Positions 1-7,869 of a stretch of 64,000 nt of DNA are shown piece by piece. Under the pieces are notes generated by a model that made no database searches, was not told the origin of the DNA, and saw nothing but the letters and a program-made list of their open reading frames with translations. A program made the translations under genes and the position numbers. The stretch covers positions 248,001 to 312,000 of the forward strand of contig NZ_VNHW01000005.1 in the NCBI RefSeq assembly GCF_008124835.1, read 5' to 3'. Origin of the DNA: Blastococcus xanthinilyticus. GTDB lineage: Bacteria > Actinomycetota > Actinomycetes > Mycobacteriales > Geodermatophilaceae. The first letter of the stretch is position 1. Every line of letters begins with the position of its first letter.

Positions 1-706
1 CCACGACCGGGCGCTCGCTGCGGAGGGTCACCTCGTGCTCCTCCTCGCTGATCGCGGGGCCGTCCATGGCGCGGCCGGCGTTGGCCTCGGTGATCGGCTC
101 ACGCTGCAGGGTGACCTCTTCGTGGGTCACCGGGACGGTCTCGGTCACGTTCTCGCTGACCACGTACTTCCGCAGCCGGGCCTTGCGCTCGCCCTCGTTG
201 GTCGTACCGACGACCAGGCGCTCCTCGGACCGCGTCATGGCGTCGTCGGTGTTGGGGCCGGAGGTGTCGTGACCCACGGTGCCCCGCGTCTCGGCCATGC
301 CGGCGGTCTCGGTCCGGCCGGTCGTCTCGGTCATGCCGGCGGTCTCGGTCCGGCCGGTCGTCTCGGTCATCCCCACGGTGGTGTCCGTGGTGCCGGTGCC
401 CAGGCCGTAGTAGCGGTAGAGCTCCTGCTCCTCCGCCGGCGACAGGTGCCCGTCGGCGTCGATCTTCGGGGCGTCCTTGACCCGGTCCTTGCTCACGGCG
501 ACGCGGACGCCGTCGTTGGTCAGGTCGGCGTCCCGGATCGGTACGAAGGACTCCTTGGTGCCGAACATGCCGGTCTTCACGGTGACCCACTCGGGCTGGC
601 CGGTCTCGTCGTCGAGGTAGACCTCGGAGGCCGACCCGATCTTCTGACCCTCGGTGTCGTACACGTCCTGGCCGATCACTCGGCTGATGGTCTCGGTGCC
701 GATCAT
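1..706 (-). CDS. PRC-barrel and DUF2382 domain protein, C-terminus outside window
   Basis: The reading frame starts at ATG 706, just downstream of AGGAGCGACAAGAC, and is still open at base 1, so only about 235 residues are seen. Residues 1-90 form a PRC-barrel domain (IGSASEVYLDDETGQPEW, then a KDAPKID segment and an ELYRYYGL tail). A Thr/Glu-rich linker with a 12-residue repeat follows, then the beginning of a DUF2382 domain (EERLVVG, VPVTHEEVTL). Such proteins are common in desert and stone-dwelling actinobacteria and are loosely linked to stress, but no biochemical role is established. A paralogue lacking DUF2382 is encoded at 6183-6734. Function is therefore not assigned beyond the domains. 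Confidence 0.9.
   Translation of the reverse strand, partial: MIGTETISRVIGQDVYDTEGQKIGSASEVYLDDETGQPEWVTVKTGMFGTKESFVPIRDADLTNDGVRVAVSKDRVKDAPKIDADGHLSPAEEQELYRYYGLGTGTTDTTVGMTETTGRTETAGMTETTGRTETAGMAETRGTVGHDTSGPNTDDAMTRSEERLVVGTTNEGERKARLRKYVVSENVTETVPVTHEEVTLQREPITEANAGRAMDGPAISEEEHEVTLRSERPVV
296..367 (-). repeat. 36-bp in-frame tandem repeat in PRC-barrel gene
   Basis: Two exact 36-bp copies (296-331 and 332-367) encode the unit MTETTGRTETAG twice in the linker between the PRC-barrel and DUF2382 domains. A third, degraded unit precedes them on the plus strand. Length change by slippage would keep the frame. Confidence 0.9.
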
Positions 707-1053
707 GTCTTGTCGCTCCTATCCAGACTCGGGATTGGTTCGTCGCAGAGATGGGTGACCGAGATCAGGAGCAGCAAACGACGCCGCTCCGATCGTCACG
801 GTCGCGCAACGGATCCGTTCCCCGGTCTTGCGCATCGGGATGGCCCGTGCCTGAGGACATCTCCCCAGGTCACAGGCGTACGGGCGGCCGTCCCGGACGA
901 CCGGGCAGGGCGGCTGCACCCGCCGTATCGGCCGTCACGCTCCGCAGTTCCGCCCTGCCCGGGCGTGTCGCCACCGCCGGTGCCGGGCGCTCGTCGACAC
1001 GCGGCTCGGCGCGTCGTCCACGGCTGCGGCCAGGTCGTGCCGAGCATGGAGGG
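707..1053. other. Gene-free stretch between divergent PRC-barrel and DUF3097 genes
   Basis: These 347 bases hold the upstream regions of two divergent genes. Short open frames exist on both strands but have no ribosome site or recognisable product. I see no clear -10/-35 pair, no strong hairpin and no RNA gene. Confidence 0.5.
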
Positions 1054-1866
1054 ATGCCGCCCCGCTCGCCGTACGACAACCTGGTGCACCCCCGGACCGT
1101 GAAGAAGCCGGCTCCGCAGGTCGAGGCCGAGAAGGACCTCGTCGTGGAGGACCCCAGCTCCGGGTTCGTCGGTGCCGTGGTCCGCTGCGAGAAGGACGTC
1201 GTGCACCTCGAGGACCGGCACGGCCGGGTCCGCGGCTACCCGCTGGGCCCCGGGTTCTGGGTCGAGGGCCGGCCGGTCGTGCTGGTGCGGCCGAAGGCGG
1301 CCGCGCCGGCGATGCCCACACGCAGCGCCTCGGGGTCCACCTTCGTCGCCGGCGCCCGCGCCCGGGTGGCCCGCGAGGGTCGCATCTACGTCGAGGGCAA
1401 GCACGACGCCGAACTGGTCGAGAAGGTCTGGGGCCACGACCTGCGGATCGAGGGCGTCGTCGTCGAGCCGCTGCACGGCGTCGACGACCTGCCCGGCATC
1501 GTCCGCGACTTCAAGCCGTCGTCCGGACGCCGGCTCGGCGTGCTCGTCGACCACCTCGTGACCGGCTCCAAGGAGTCCCGGATCGCCGCGCAGATCACCG
1601 GCGACCACGCGCTCGTCGTCGGCCACCCCTTCATCGACATCTGGCAGGCGGTGAAGCCCTCGGTCGTCGGGATCAAGGCCTGGCCCACGGTGCCCAAGGG
1701 CGAGGACTGGAAGACCGGCGTCTGCAAGCGGCTGGGCTGGGAGGACGACACCGGCTACGTGTGGGCCCAGCGCATCCTCGCCCGCGTGAAGGTCTGGACC
1801 GACCTCGAGCCCACCCTCATCGGCCGCGTCGAAGAACTGATCGACTTCGTGACGACAACACCGTGA
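1054..1866 (+). CDS. DUF3097 family protein
   Basis: This 270-residue protein matches the actinobacterial DUF3097 family. Recognisable features are the N-terminal YDNLVHP, a central RIYVEGKHDAELVEKVWG stretch that resembles a TOPRIM-like core, and HLVTGSKES and HPFIDIWQAVKP further on. The family is conserved in actinobacteria but uncharacterised; the acidic/lysine pattern suggests nucleic-acid or nucleotide handling, which is inference only. ATG 1054 is chosen because the family signature begins immediately after it; GGAGG lies directly before it, so a longer GTG-started form is not excluded. The last five codons lie inside the 107-bp tandem duplication. Confidence 0.85.
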   Translation: MPPRSPYDNLVHPRTVKKPAPQVEAEKDLVVEDPSSGFVGAVVRCEKDVVHLEDRHGRVRGYPLGPGFWVEGRPVVLVRPKAAAPAMPTRSASGSTFVAGARARVAREGRIYVEGKHDAELVEKVWGHDLRIEGVVVEPLHGVDDLPGIVRDFKPSSGRRLGVLVDHLVTGSKESRIAAQITGDHALVVGHPFIDIWQAVKPSVVGIKAWPTVPKGEDWKTGVCKRLGWEDDTGYVWAQRILARVKVWTDLEPTLIGRVEELIDFVTTTP

Positions 1867-2065
1867 TGCTCCGCATCACACCGCGGCCAGGTGCCGTCCC
1901 CCCGCTGCCCTGAGCCCATCCGTCGCACCTGCCCGGAACCCTCCGGGCCCCACTCGGCACGACAACACCGTGATGCTCCGCATCACACCGCGGCCAGGTG
2001 CCGTCCCCCCGCTGCCCTGAGCCCATCCGTCGCACCTGCCCGGAACCCTCCGGGCCCCACTCGGC
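1852..2065. repeat. Perfect 107-bp tandem duplication
   Basis: Bases 1852-1958 are repeated exactly at 1959-2065, and the first five bases of a third unit follow. The unit starts inside the last codons of the DUF3097 gene, includes its TGA stop, and carries two hairpins. Both copies therefore contain the same gene end and terminator-like structures. The absence of any mismatch points to a recent event. Confidence 0.97.
1863..1948 (+). terminator. Two hairpins after DUF3097 gene, duplicated downstream
   Basis: GTGATGC-TCC-GCATCAC (1863-1879) overlaps the stop codon, and GCCCGGA-ACCC-TCCGGGC (1931-1948) follows. Exact copies lie at 1970-1986 and 2038-2055 because of the tandem duplication. They sit between convergent genes, so bidirectional termination is plausible; there is no T run. 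Confidence 0.55.
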
Positions 2066-2083
2066 ACGACCCTTCCCAGGTGC

Positions 2084-4726
2084 TCATCCGTCGAGACGCG
2101 ACACCATCGGGAGCCGGGACCGGACGACCAGCCCGGTGACGGCGACGGCCAGCAGCGGCACCGCCACGCCCACGCCGGCCAGGAGCAGCCACGGGATGTC
2201 GATCAGCGGCCGCGCGCCCGCCCCGAAGTCGGTGCTGGTCAACGGATAGGCGACGGCGATGCCCGGCCCCGCGCCCACCAGCAGGCCGAGCAGCGCGCCG
2301 CCGACGCCGATGACCGCCGCCGAGCCCATCGCGATGAGCCGGCGGGTGCGGGGCGCGGCCCCGATCGCCGCGAGCGTGGCCAGGTCGGGCCGCGAGTCCG
2401 CGAGCGCGAGGCCGGTGGCGGTCAGCGTGGCCACGAGCACGAGCACGCCGCCCACGGCGAACAGCAGCAGCCGGCCGATCGCCAGGCCGTCGGTCCAGCC
2501 CCGCTCGACGTAGACGTACGCCTGCGCCGACACCGTGCGCACCGCCTCGGCCAGTCGCTGCTCCGCCGCCGGGGTGACCGGCGCCTCCGGGCCGCCGATC
2601 ACCAGCGAGGTCGTCGTCACCGGGACGGGCAGCCGGTCCGCCAGCACCGGGGGCACCACGACCAGCGACGGCACCTGGAGCTCCGCGCCTGGCGAGACCG
2701 CGATCTCGGTGGCCGGCAGCGCGGACCGCCCGAGGATCTCGTCGGAACTACCGTTCCACGTGGAACCCAGCAGCGTCACCTCGCCCGCCGCGTCCACCGC
2801 GCCGCTGCCGAACACCACCGCACGCTCCGCCCGGAGGGCCGCGGTCACCTCCTCGCGCCACGCGCCGGGCACCGCCGCGGCCACCGTGTCGGCGTCGGCC
2901 ACCACGACCTCGCCGCCGAACGTCGGCCGCAGCCAGCCCACGTCCTCGGGGAACCAGGAGCACTCTGCCGGCCCGCCGGTGCAGCCGGCCCGGACCGGCC
3001 ACAGCGAGCGAGGCTGGTCCTCGACGTGGGCGACGGACCCGATCCGGCCGACCGGATGACCGGGCAGCTGCTCGGCCACGATCCCCTCGACGGCCGCCCA
3101 GCCCTCCTCGCCGGCCTGGAAGAGGGTCACCACGGCCGCGCCCATCGGCGCCTGGGCGACGTAGTCGCGGCGGTCCTGGGTGCTGTCGCTCTGGCTGCCG
3201 ATGGCCATCGTCGTCACCGCGGCGACGGTGGCCATGACGGCGGCGACGGCCGAGGCGGTGCGGGTCCGGTTGCGGGTGGCGTCCCGGACCGCGATCAGCC
3301 CCGCGGCCGGCAGCCACCGGGCCAGCGGGGCCAGCAGCCCGACCAGCCAAGGCGTCGCCGCGACGGCGCCCAGGACGAGCAGCACCGCGCCGGCGGCCAC
3401 GCCGAACTCGTTCCCCTGCGCGCCCAGCACGGTGAGCACCGCGCCTGCCGCGACGGCGCACAGCCCGACGACCGGCAGCCGCCAGGAGGTGCGCACCTGC
3501 CCCCGGCGTCCGCCGAGCGCGGGGACGACATCGGTGCGGGCCGCCTGCCGTGCCGGGACGGCGGAGGCGGCGAGGCCCGCGAGCAGCCCGGTGGCGACCA
3601 CGGCCAGGACGTCGAGCGGCGCGACGTCGAACGGGCCGAACCGCACGTCGGCCCGGTCGGCGACCAGCGGGAGCGCCAGCCACGCCAGGCCGACGCCCAG
3701 CAGCGCGCCACCGGTCGCCGCCCCGCCGCCGAGCACCACGCCCGAGGCCAGCACGGTCCGCCGCAGGTCCGCTGGGCTCCCACCGGCCGCCGCCAGCAGG
3801 GCGAGGTCGCGCCGCTGCCGCCGCAGGCCGACCGCGAACGCCGGCCCGGCGAGCAGCACCACCTCGAGCAGGATGCCGACCACGACCAGCGCGAGCACGG
3901 CCATCTCGGCGGTGTTCGGGCCGCTCGCCGCGACGTCCGACCGGTACTCCTCCTCGGCGGGCGGATCGGCCACCACGGCCCGCGAGACGACGGCGAGGCC
4001 CGCGTCGTTGAGGGCGCGCACGGCCGGCCACTCCAGCTCGCCGGGGACGGAGACGTAGAACTCGCTGGCAGGCGAGCGCAGCAGGTCGGCCGACCCCGGC
4101 GCCACGACGAGGAAGTCGTCGCGCCCGCCGGCGCCCGGGGCCACGATCCCGACCACGGTCAGGGGGACGTCCTCGGCAGTGACCTCGAGGGTGCCGCCGA
4201 GCGCGACGCCGGCGCGCTCGGCCACCGCGCCGCTCACCGCGACCTCGTCGGCCGCCGCCGGGACGCGCCCCTCGACGACCTCGACGGCGCCCTCCCGGAT
4301 CGGCCGGCCGAGGTCGTCGGCGTAGGCGGTGTCGTCGGCGTAGCCGGCCCCGGTCCGGTAGGCGAGGCGGCCGGCGGTGCGCTCGACGACCTCCGCGCCG
4401 TCCGGCAGCAGGGCGCGGATCTCGGCGGCGGACCACGGTGCCGCGTCGGCGTCCGGCTCGTACACCAGCGGCTCGCCGGTGAGCGGATCGGCCTCGATGG
4501 GGCTCCGGGCGACCCCCTCGATGCGCGCGTCGGCGGCGCCCAGCGTCCACGGCACCGACTCGCCGGGGCTGATCTGCCAGGTGCGCAGCAGCGTGTCCGC
4601 CGTGACGACGGCGAGGACGGGCAGCCCGACCATCACCAGCACCAGGGCGGTGCGGCCGCGGTGCCGCCGGGCGTCGCGCCGGGCGATCCGCAGCGCGAGG
4701 CGCCAGCGGGTGAGCCAGGCGGTCAC
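2084..4726 (-). CDS. FtsX-like ABC transporter permease
   Basis: An 880-residue MacB/FtsX-type permease. A transmembrane helix lies near residues 25-45 (ALVLVMVGLPVLAVV), followed by a large extracytoplasmic domain, a central block of helices around residues 320-510, a second external domain, and four C-terminal helices (LLLFAVGGVLVLVATL and later). This is the duplicated FtsX layout typical of actinobacterial lipid/peptide exporters. GTG 4726 is chosen because it forms a GTGA overlap with the stop of the ATPase gene, indicating translational coupling. The substrate cannot be told from sequence. Confidence 0.92.
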   Translation of the reverse strand: MTAWLTRWRLALRIARRDARRHRGRTALVLVMVGLPVLAVVTADTLLRTWQISPGESVPWTLGAADARIEGVARSPIEADPLTGEPLVYEPDADAAPWSAAEIRALLPDGAEVVERTAGRLAYRTGAGYADDTAYADDLGRPIREGAVEVVEGRVPAAADEVAVSGAVAERAGVALGGTLEVTAEDVPLTVVGIVAPGAGGRDDFLVVAPGSADLLRSPASEFYVSVPGELEWPAVRALNDAGLAVVSRAVVADPPAEEEYRSDVAASGPNTAEMAVLALVVVGILLEVVLLAGPAFAVGLRRQRRDLALLAAAGGSPADLRRTVLASGVVLGGGAATGGALLGVGLAWLALPLVADRADVRFGPFDVAPLDVLAVVATGLLAGLAASAVPARQAARTDVVPALGGRRGQVRTSWRLPVVGLCAVAAGAVLTVLGAQGNEFGVAAGAVLLVLGAVAATPWLVGLLAPLARWLPAAGLIAVRDATRNRTRTASAVAAVMATVAAVTTMAIGSQSDSTQDRRDYVAQAPMGAAVVTLFQAGEEGWAAVEGIVAEQLPGHPVGRIGSVAHVEDQPRSLWPVRAGCTGGPAECSWFPEDVGWLRPTFGGEVVVADADTVAAAVPGAWREEVTAALRAERAVVFGSGAVDAAGEVTLLGSTWNGSSDEILGRSALPATEIAVSPGAELQVPSLVVVPPVLADRLPVPVTTTSLVIGGPEAPVTPAAEQRLAEAVRTVSAQAYVYVERGWTDGLAIGRLLLFAVGGVLVLVATLTATGLALADSRPDLATLAAIGAAPRTRRLIAMGSAAVIGVGGALLGLLVGAGPGIAVAYPLTSTDFGAGARPLIDIPWLLLAGVGVAVPLLAVAVTGLVVRSRLPMVSRLDG

Positions 4727-5451
4727 CCGGCGCCGCCGGCAGGGAGCAGCGACTCCGCCACCGCGGCCGGCCCGCTCTGGTCGACCACGACGCCGTCGCG
4801 GAGGAACACCACCCGGTCGGCCCACGCGGCGTGCCGGGCCTCGTGGGTGACCAGCACCCCGGCGGCCCCGGCCTCGCACCGCGCCCGCAGCACCCGGAGC
4901 ACCTCCTCCCCGGTGGTGGAGTCCAGCGCGCCGGTCGGCTCGTCGGCGAGCAGCAGCCGCCGCGGCCCGACCAGGGCGCGGGCGATGGCGACCCGCTGCT
5001 GCTGGCCGCCGGACATCTCGTCGGGGAACCGGCCGGCCAGCGCGCCGACACCCACCTCCTCCAGCGCCTCCCGCGCCGCGCGCCGGGCCATGCCCCCACG
5101 GACGCCGTCCAGCTCGAGCGGCAGCGCGACGTTCTCGACGGCCGACAGCGACGGCAGCAGGTTGAGGTCCTGGAAGACGTAGCCGACGCTGCGCCGGCGG
5201 ACCGCGGCCACCTGGGCGGCCGACAGTTCCGCGAGGTCGCGGCCCTCCACCACGACCCGGCCGGCCGTGGGGGTGTCCAGCCCGCCGGCGAGGTGCAGCA
5301 GCGTCGACTTCCCGGAGCCCGAGGGGCCCATGACCGCCACCAGCTCGCCCGGGGAGACGGTCAGGTCGACGCCGCGCAGCGCCTGGACGGTGGCCTCGCC
5401 CTGCCGGTGGTCGCGGGTGACCCCGGCCAGCTGGAGCACGGGGGCGCTCAT
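4723..5451 (-). CDS. ABC transporter ATP-binding protein (LolD/MacB type)
   Basis: The 242-residue ATPase has Walker A GPSGSGKST, signature SGGQQQRVAIARAL, Walker B LLLADEPTGALDS and H-loop VTHEAR, all in canonical order. The ADEPTGALD form is typical of the LolD/MacB/FtsE group that energises FtsX-like permeases such as the one encoded directly downstream. ATG 5451 overlaps the stop of the padR gene by four bases (ATGA), and its own stop overlaps the permease start, so regulator, ATPase and permease form one tightly coupled operon. Confidence 0.95.
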   Translation of the reverse strand: MSAPVLQLAGVTRDHRQGEATVQALRGVDLTVSPGELVAVMGPSGSGKSTLLHLAGGLDTPTAGRVVVEGRDLAELSAAQVAAVRRRSVGYVFQDLNLLPSLSAVENVALPLELDGVRGGMARRAAREALEEVGVGALAGRFPDEMSGGQQQRVAIARALVGPRRLLLADEPTGALDSTTGEEVLRVLRARCEAGAAGVLVTHEARHAAWADRVVFLRDGVVVDQSGPAAVAESLLPAGGAG

Positions 5452-6089
5452 CGCCGGCCCCCGCCGGGAGCTGCGTCCGCCGCCGGCGCCGGGGCGCCGG
5501 GCGCGGTGGCGGAGGCGGTGGCCGTGGCGGTGGCGGTGGCGGTGGCGGTGGGGGTGGCGGGGCGCCGGGCAGCCGCCCGGGCGACCCGCGCCTCGCAGTG
5601 GTCCAGCCAGCGGATCTCCGCCTCCGACCGGAAGACGAGCGAGTCCAGCACCAGCGACCACGCCAGGTCGCCGGGGCCGTCGTCCGCGCGCGCCTTCAGC
5701 CGGGTCAGCTCCTGGAGGCCGGTCATGGTGGCGGTGCGCTGGGTCTGCACGACGCGCAGGACGTCGACGCCGGGGGTGGTCACGGCGAGCGCGAGCTTGA
5801 TGGCCAGCTCGTCGCGCGGGGCGCCCTTCGCGCTGACCGGCGAGGCGAACCAGCCGCGCAGCTCCGCCTGGCCGACGTCGGTGATGCGGTAGGCGATCCG
5901 GCCGTCGGCGTCCGGCGGCCCGTCCTGGGCGACCAGGCCGTCACGTTCGAGCCGGTCGAGGGTGCTGTAGACCTGGCCGACGTTCAGCGGCCAGGTGGCG
6001 CCGGTGGCGGCGTCGAACTCCGCGCGCAGGTGGTAGCCGTGGCTGGGACCGCGCTCGAGGAGCGCCAGGAGACCGTGCCGGATGGACAT
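5448..6089 (-). CDS. PadR family transcriptional regulator
   Basis: The 213-residue protein has a PadR winged helix at residues 1-80 (LLALLERGPSHGYHLRAEF, VGQVYSTLDRLERDGLV) and a C-terminal helical domain typical of the Vir-like subclass. The last ~40 residues are a low-complexity Ala/Thr/Pro tail encoded by hexamer repeats. PadR repressors usually control a neighbouring exporter; here the ABC exporter is downstream in the same operon. ATG 6089 lacks a Shine-Dalgarno site and lies just after a TATGCAT element inside a 24-bp palindrome, suggesting a leaderless, self-repressed transcript. Confidence 0.93.
   Translation of the reverse strand: MSIRHGLLALLERGPSHGYHLRAEFDAATGATWPLNVGQVYSTLDRLERDGLVAQDGPPDADGRIAYRITDVGQAELRGWFASPVSAKGAPRDELAIKLALAVTTPGVDVLRVVQTQRTATMTGLQELTRLKARADDGPGDLAWSLVLDSLVFRSEAEIRWLDHCEARVARAAARRPATPTATATATATATASATAPGAPAPAADAAPGGGRR
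5519..5560. repeat. Hexamer repeat (TGGCGG) in padR 3' end
   Basis: Seven hexamers, most of them TGGCGG on the plus strand, encode the alternating Ala-Thr tail of the PadR protein. Hexamer slippage would change tail length without a frameshift. Confidence 0.85.
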
Positions 6090-6091
6090 GG

Positions 6092-6115
6092 ATACGGAGT
6101 ATGCATACCGCGTAT
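6092..6115. promoter_or_regulatory. Nested palindrome, candidate PadR operator and promoter
   Basis: ATACG and CGTAT arms (6092-6096, 6111-6115) enclose a perfect 10-bp palindrome GTATGCATAC (6099-6108), all with one centre. On the minus strand the core supplies a TATGCA -10-like element 13 nt before the padR ATG. A repressor bound here would block its own operon. Confidence 0.7.
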
Positions 6116-6133
6116 TCCTAGGGCAAGGCCCTC

Positions 6134-6169
6134 GGGCGGCGCGGGGGAGGAGGGCACCCCGCGCCGCCC
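6134..6169 (-). terminator. Terminator hairpin of PRC-barrel gene
   Basis: A perfect 13-bp stem (6134-6146 with 6157-6169) and a 10-nt loop lie 13 nt after the stop of the PRC-barrel gene. No T run follows, as is usual in very GC-rich genomes. Confidence 0.75.
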
Positions 6170-6182
6170 GTGGTCGGGAGGA

Positions 6183-6734
6183 TCAGCGCTCGCCGTAGCG
6201 GCGCAGGATCGGCTTCTCCGTGGCCGGCGCGGCCACGTTCCGCTGGGCCTCGGGCGGGTCGAGCGGGCCGGATACCTGGTTCTCGTCGCGCACCGCGTCG
6301 CCGGCCGCGCCCGCCGGCCGGACGTCCTCGACCGCGCCCACCTGCACCGCGTCGACCGGGTGCGCCGGCTCGGTGACCGTCCGCGGCGCCCGGTCGGGAG
6401 CCGCGGCGTCCCGCGCGGGGCCGCGCTCCAGACCGTAGTACCGGTACAGCTCGCGCTCCTCGCTCGGCGAGAGCCGGCCGTCCGGGTCGATCTTCGGGGC
6501 GTCCTTGACGACGTCCTTCCCCACCGGGACGCGCAGCCCCTCGGTGGTCAGCTGGGCGTCGCGCAAGGGCACGAAGGACTCCTTGGTGCCGAAGAGCCCG
6601 GTCTTCACCGTCACCCACTCCGGGAGGCCGGTCTCGTCGTCGAGGTAGACCTCGGAGGTCTCACCGATCCGGCTGCCCGTGGCGTCGTAGACGTCGCGGT
6701 GGCCCAGCTCCGCGATGCTGGCGCTGTCGATCAT
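6183..6734 (-). CDS. PRC-barrel domain protein
   Basis: This 183-residue protein carries an N-terminal PRC-barrel (SEVYLDDETGLPEW, KTGLFGTKESFVPL) closely matching the start of the protein encoded at 1-706, including the KDAPKID and ELYRYYGL segments. It lacks DUF2382 and ends instead in a Pro/Ala-rich tail. ATG 6734 follows GGAGGGGAACCACG, a good ribosome site. The two PRC genes probably arose by duplication. No molecular role is known. Confidence 0.9.
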   Translation of the reverse strand: MIDSASIAELGHRDVYDATGSRIGETSEVYLDDETGLPEWVTVKTGLFGTKESFVPLRDAQLTTEGLRVPVGKDVVKDAPKIDPDGRLSPSEERELYRYYGLERGPARDAAAPDRAPRTVTEPAHPVDAVQVGAVEDVRPAGAAGDAVRDENQVSGPLDPPEAQRNVAAPATEKPILRRYGER

Positions 6735-6938
6735 CGTGGTTCCCCTCCGTGGCTCGCTCGATGCTCCGGACGGTTGCTGTCGTGTCCGGTCCGGGCGGCC
6801 GGAAACGACCGTGCGCTCGGTCGTAAGGAGTCCGTAAGGCGACCGCCACCGGGCCGACGCACGGGAGGACGGCGTGGACGAGGCGACCGTGCCGGCCGTC
6901 GTCCGCGCCGCCCTCCCGCGGGCCGCTCCCGGCTGACC

Positions 6939-6954
6939 GCCGGGCGCACCCGGC
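6939..6954 (-). terminator. Hairpin after aldo/keto reductase gene
   Basis: GCCGGG and CCCGGC arms with a 4-nt loop directly follow the stop codon on the minus strand. It is short and has no T run. Confidence 0.5.
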
Positions 6955-7803
6955 TCAGCCGGGGACGTAGTTGAACGTGTCCGGGTCCGGGCCGGTGCGC
7001 TCGGCCCGGTCGAGCCCCGTGAGCGTGGCCAGGTCACCGGTCTCCAGCTCGAAGTCGAACAGCGCGAAGTTCTCCGCCATCCGCTCGCGCGAGGAGGACT
7101 TCGGGAAGACGACGTCGCCGCGCTCGATGTGCCAGCGCAGCACGACCTGTGCGGGGGTGCGGCCGAGTCGCTCGGCGATCGCGACGATGGCCGGGTCGTC
7201 CAGCACCTTGCCCTGGGCGATCGGCGACCAGGCTTCGGTGACGATCTGGTGCTCGGCGTCGAACGCCCGGACGTCGTCCTGCGCGAGGTAGGGGTGCACC
7301 TCGATCTGGTTCACGGCCGGCTTGATCTCGGTCTCGGCGAACAGCCGCCCCAGGTGGTGCGGGGTGAAGTTCGAGACGCCGATGGCCTTGACCCGGCCGC
7401 TCGCGTAGATCTCCTCGAACGCCTTCCACGTCTCGACGAAGTCGACGTCGATGCCGGGCAGCGGCCAGTGGATGAGGAACAGGTCGAGGTAGTCGAAGCC
7501 GAGGTCGGCCAGGCTCTGGTCGAAGGCGCGCAGGGCGTCGTCGCGGCGGTGGAAGCCGTTGTTCAGCTTGCTGGTCACGAAGATCTGGTCGCGTGCGATG
7601 CCGGACCGGGCCACCGCCTCGCCGACGCCCTTCTCGTTGCCGTACATCTCGGCGGTGTCGATGTGCCGGTAGCCGACCTCGAGGGCGGTGGCCACGGCGT
7701 CGGCGGTCTTCTCCGGCGGCACCTGGTAGACGCCGAAGCCGAGCTGGGGGATCTCGACGCCGTTGTTGAGCGCGATGGAGGGCACTGCTGAAGCCACGGG
7801 CAT
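6955..7803 (-). CDS. Aldo/keto reductase
   Basis: A 282-residue NADPH-dependent aldo/keto reductase of the 2,5-diketogluconate reductase/prostaglandin synthase group. The tetrad is visible: Asp in YRHIDTAEMYGNE, Tyr in the same segment, Lys in FVTSKLNN, and His in FLIHWPLPG. GVSNF and the C-terminal cofactor motif PKSSSRERMAENF are present. It reduces aldehydes and ketones in the cytoplasm; the natural substrate is unknown. ATG 7803 is preferred because GGAAGGA lies directly before it; an in-frame GTG at 7836 would fall within the inverted repeat at 7831-7850. Confidence 0.93.
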   Translation of the reverse strand: MPVASAVPSIALNNGVEIPQLGFGVYQVPPEKTADAVATALEVGYRHIDTAEMYGNEKGVGEAVARSGIARDQIFVTSKLNNGFHRRDDALRAFDQSLADLGFDYLDLFLIHWPLPGIDVDFVETWKAFEEIYASGRVKAIGVSNFTPHHLGRLFAETEIKPAVNQIEVHPYLAQDDVRAFDAEHQIVTEAWSPIAQGKVLDDPAIVAIAERLGRTPAQVVLRWHIERGDVVFPKSSSRERMAENFALFDFELETGDLATLTGLDRAERTGPDPDTFNYVPG

Positions 7804-7830
7804 TCCTTCCGAACGGGGTTCACGGGGGCT

Positions 7831-7850
7831 GCGCACGACTGGTTGTGCGC
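7831..7850. promoter_or_regulatory. Inverted repeat GCGCAC-N8-GTGCGC
   Basis: Six-base arms (7831-7836, 7845-7850) lie between the MFS gene end and the aldo/keto reductase start. It could be an operator for the reductase or a terminator for the MFS gene. Confidence 0.4.
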
Positions 7851-7869
7851 GATCGACCCGTGGACCCGG

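Noticed and set aside
719-919. 66-codon minus-strand frame upstream of the DUF3097 gene
   Set aside because: No ribosome site, no family match and no context supporting a gene.
3026-5182. A 718-codon open frame on the plus strand opposite the ABC permease and ATPase genes
   Set aside because: It is antisense to two clear genes, has composition typical of GC-rich shadow frames and no recognisable domain.
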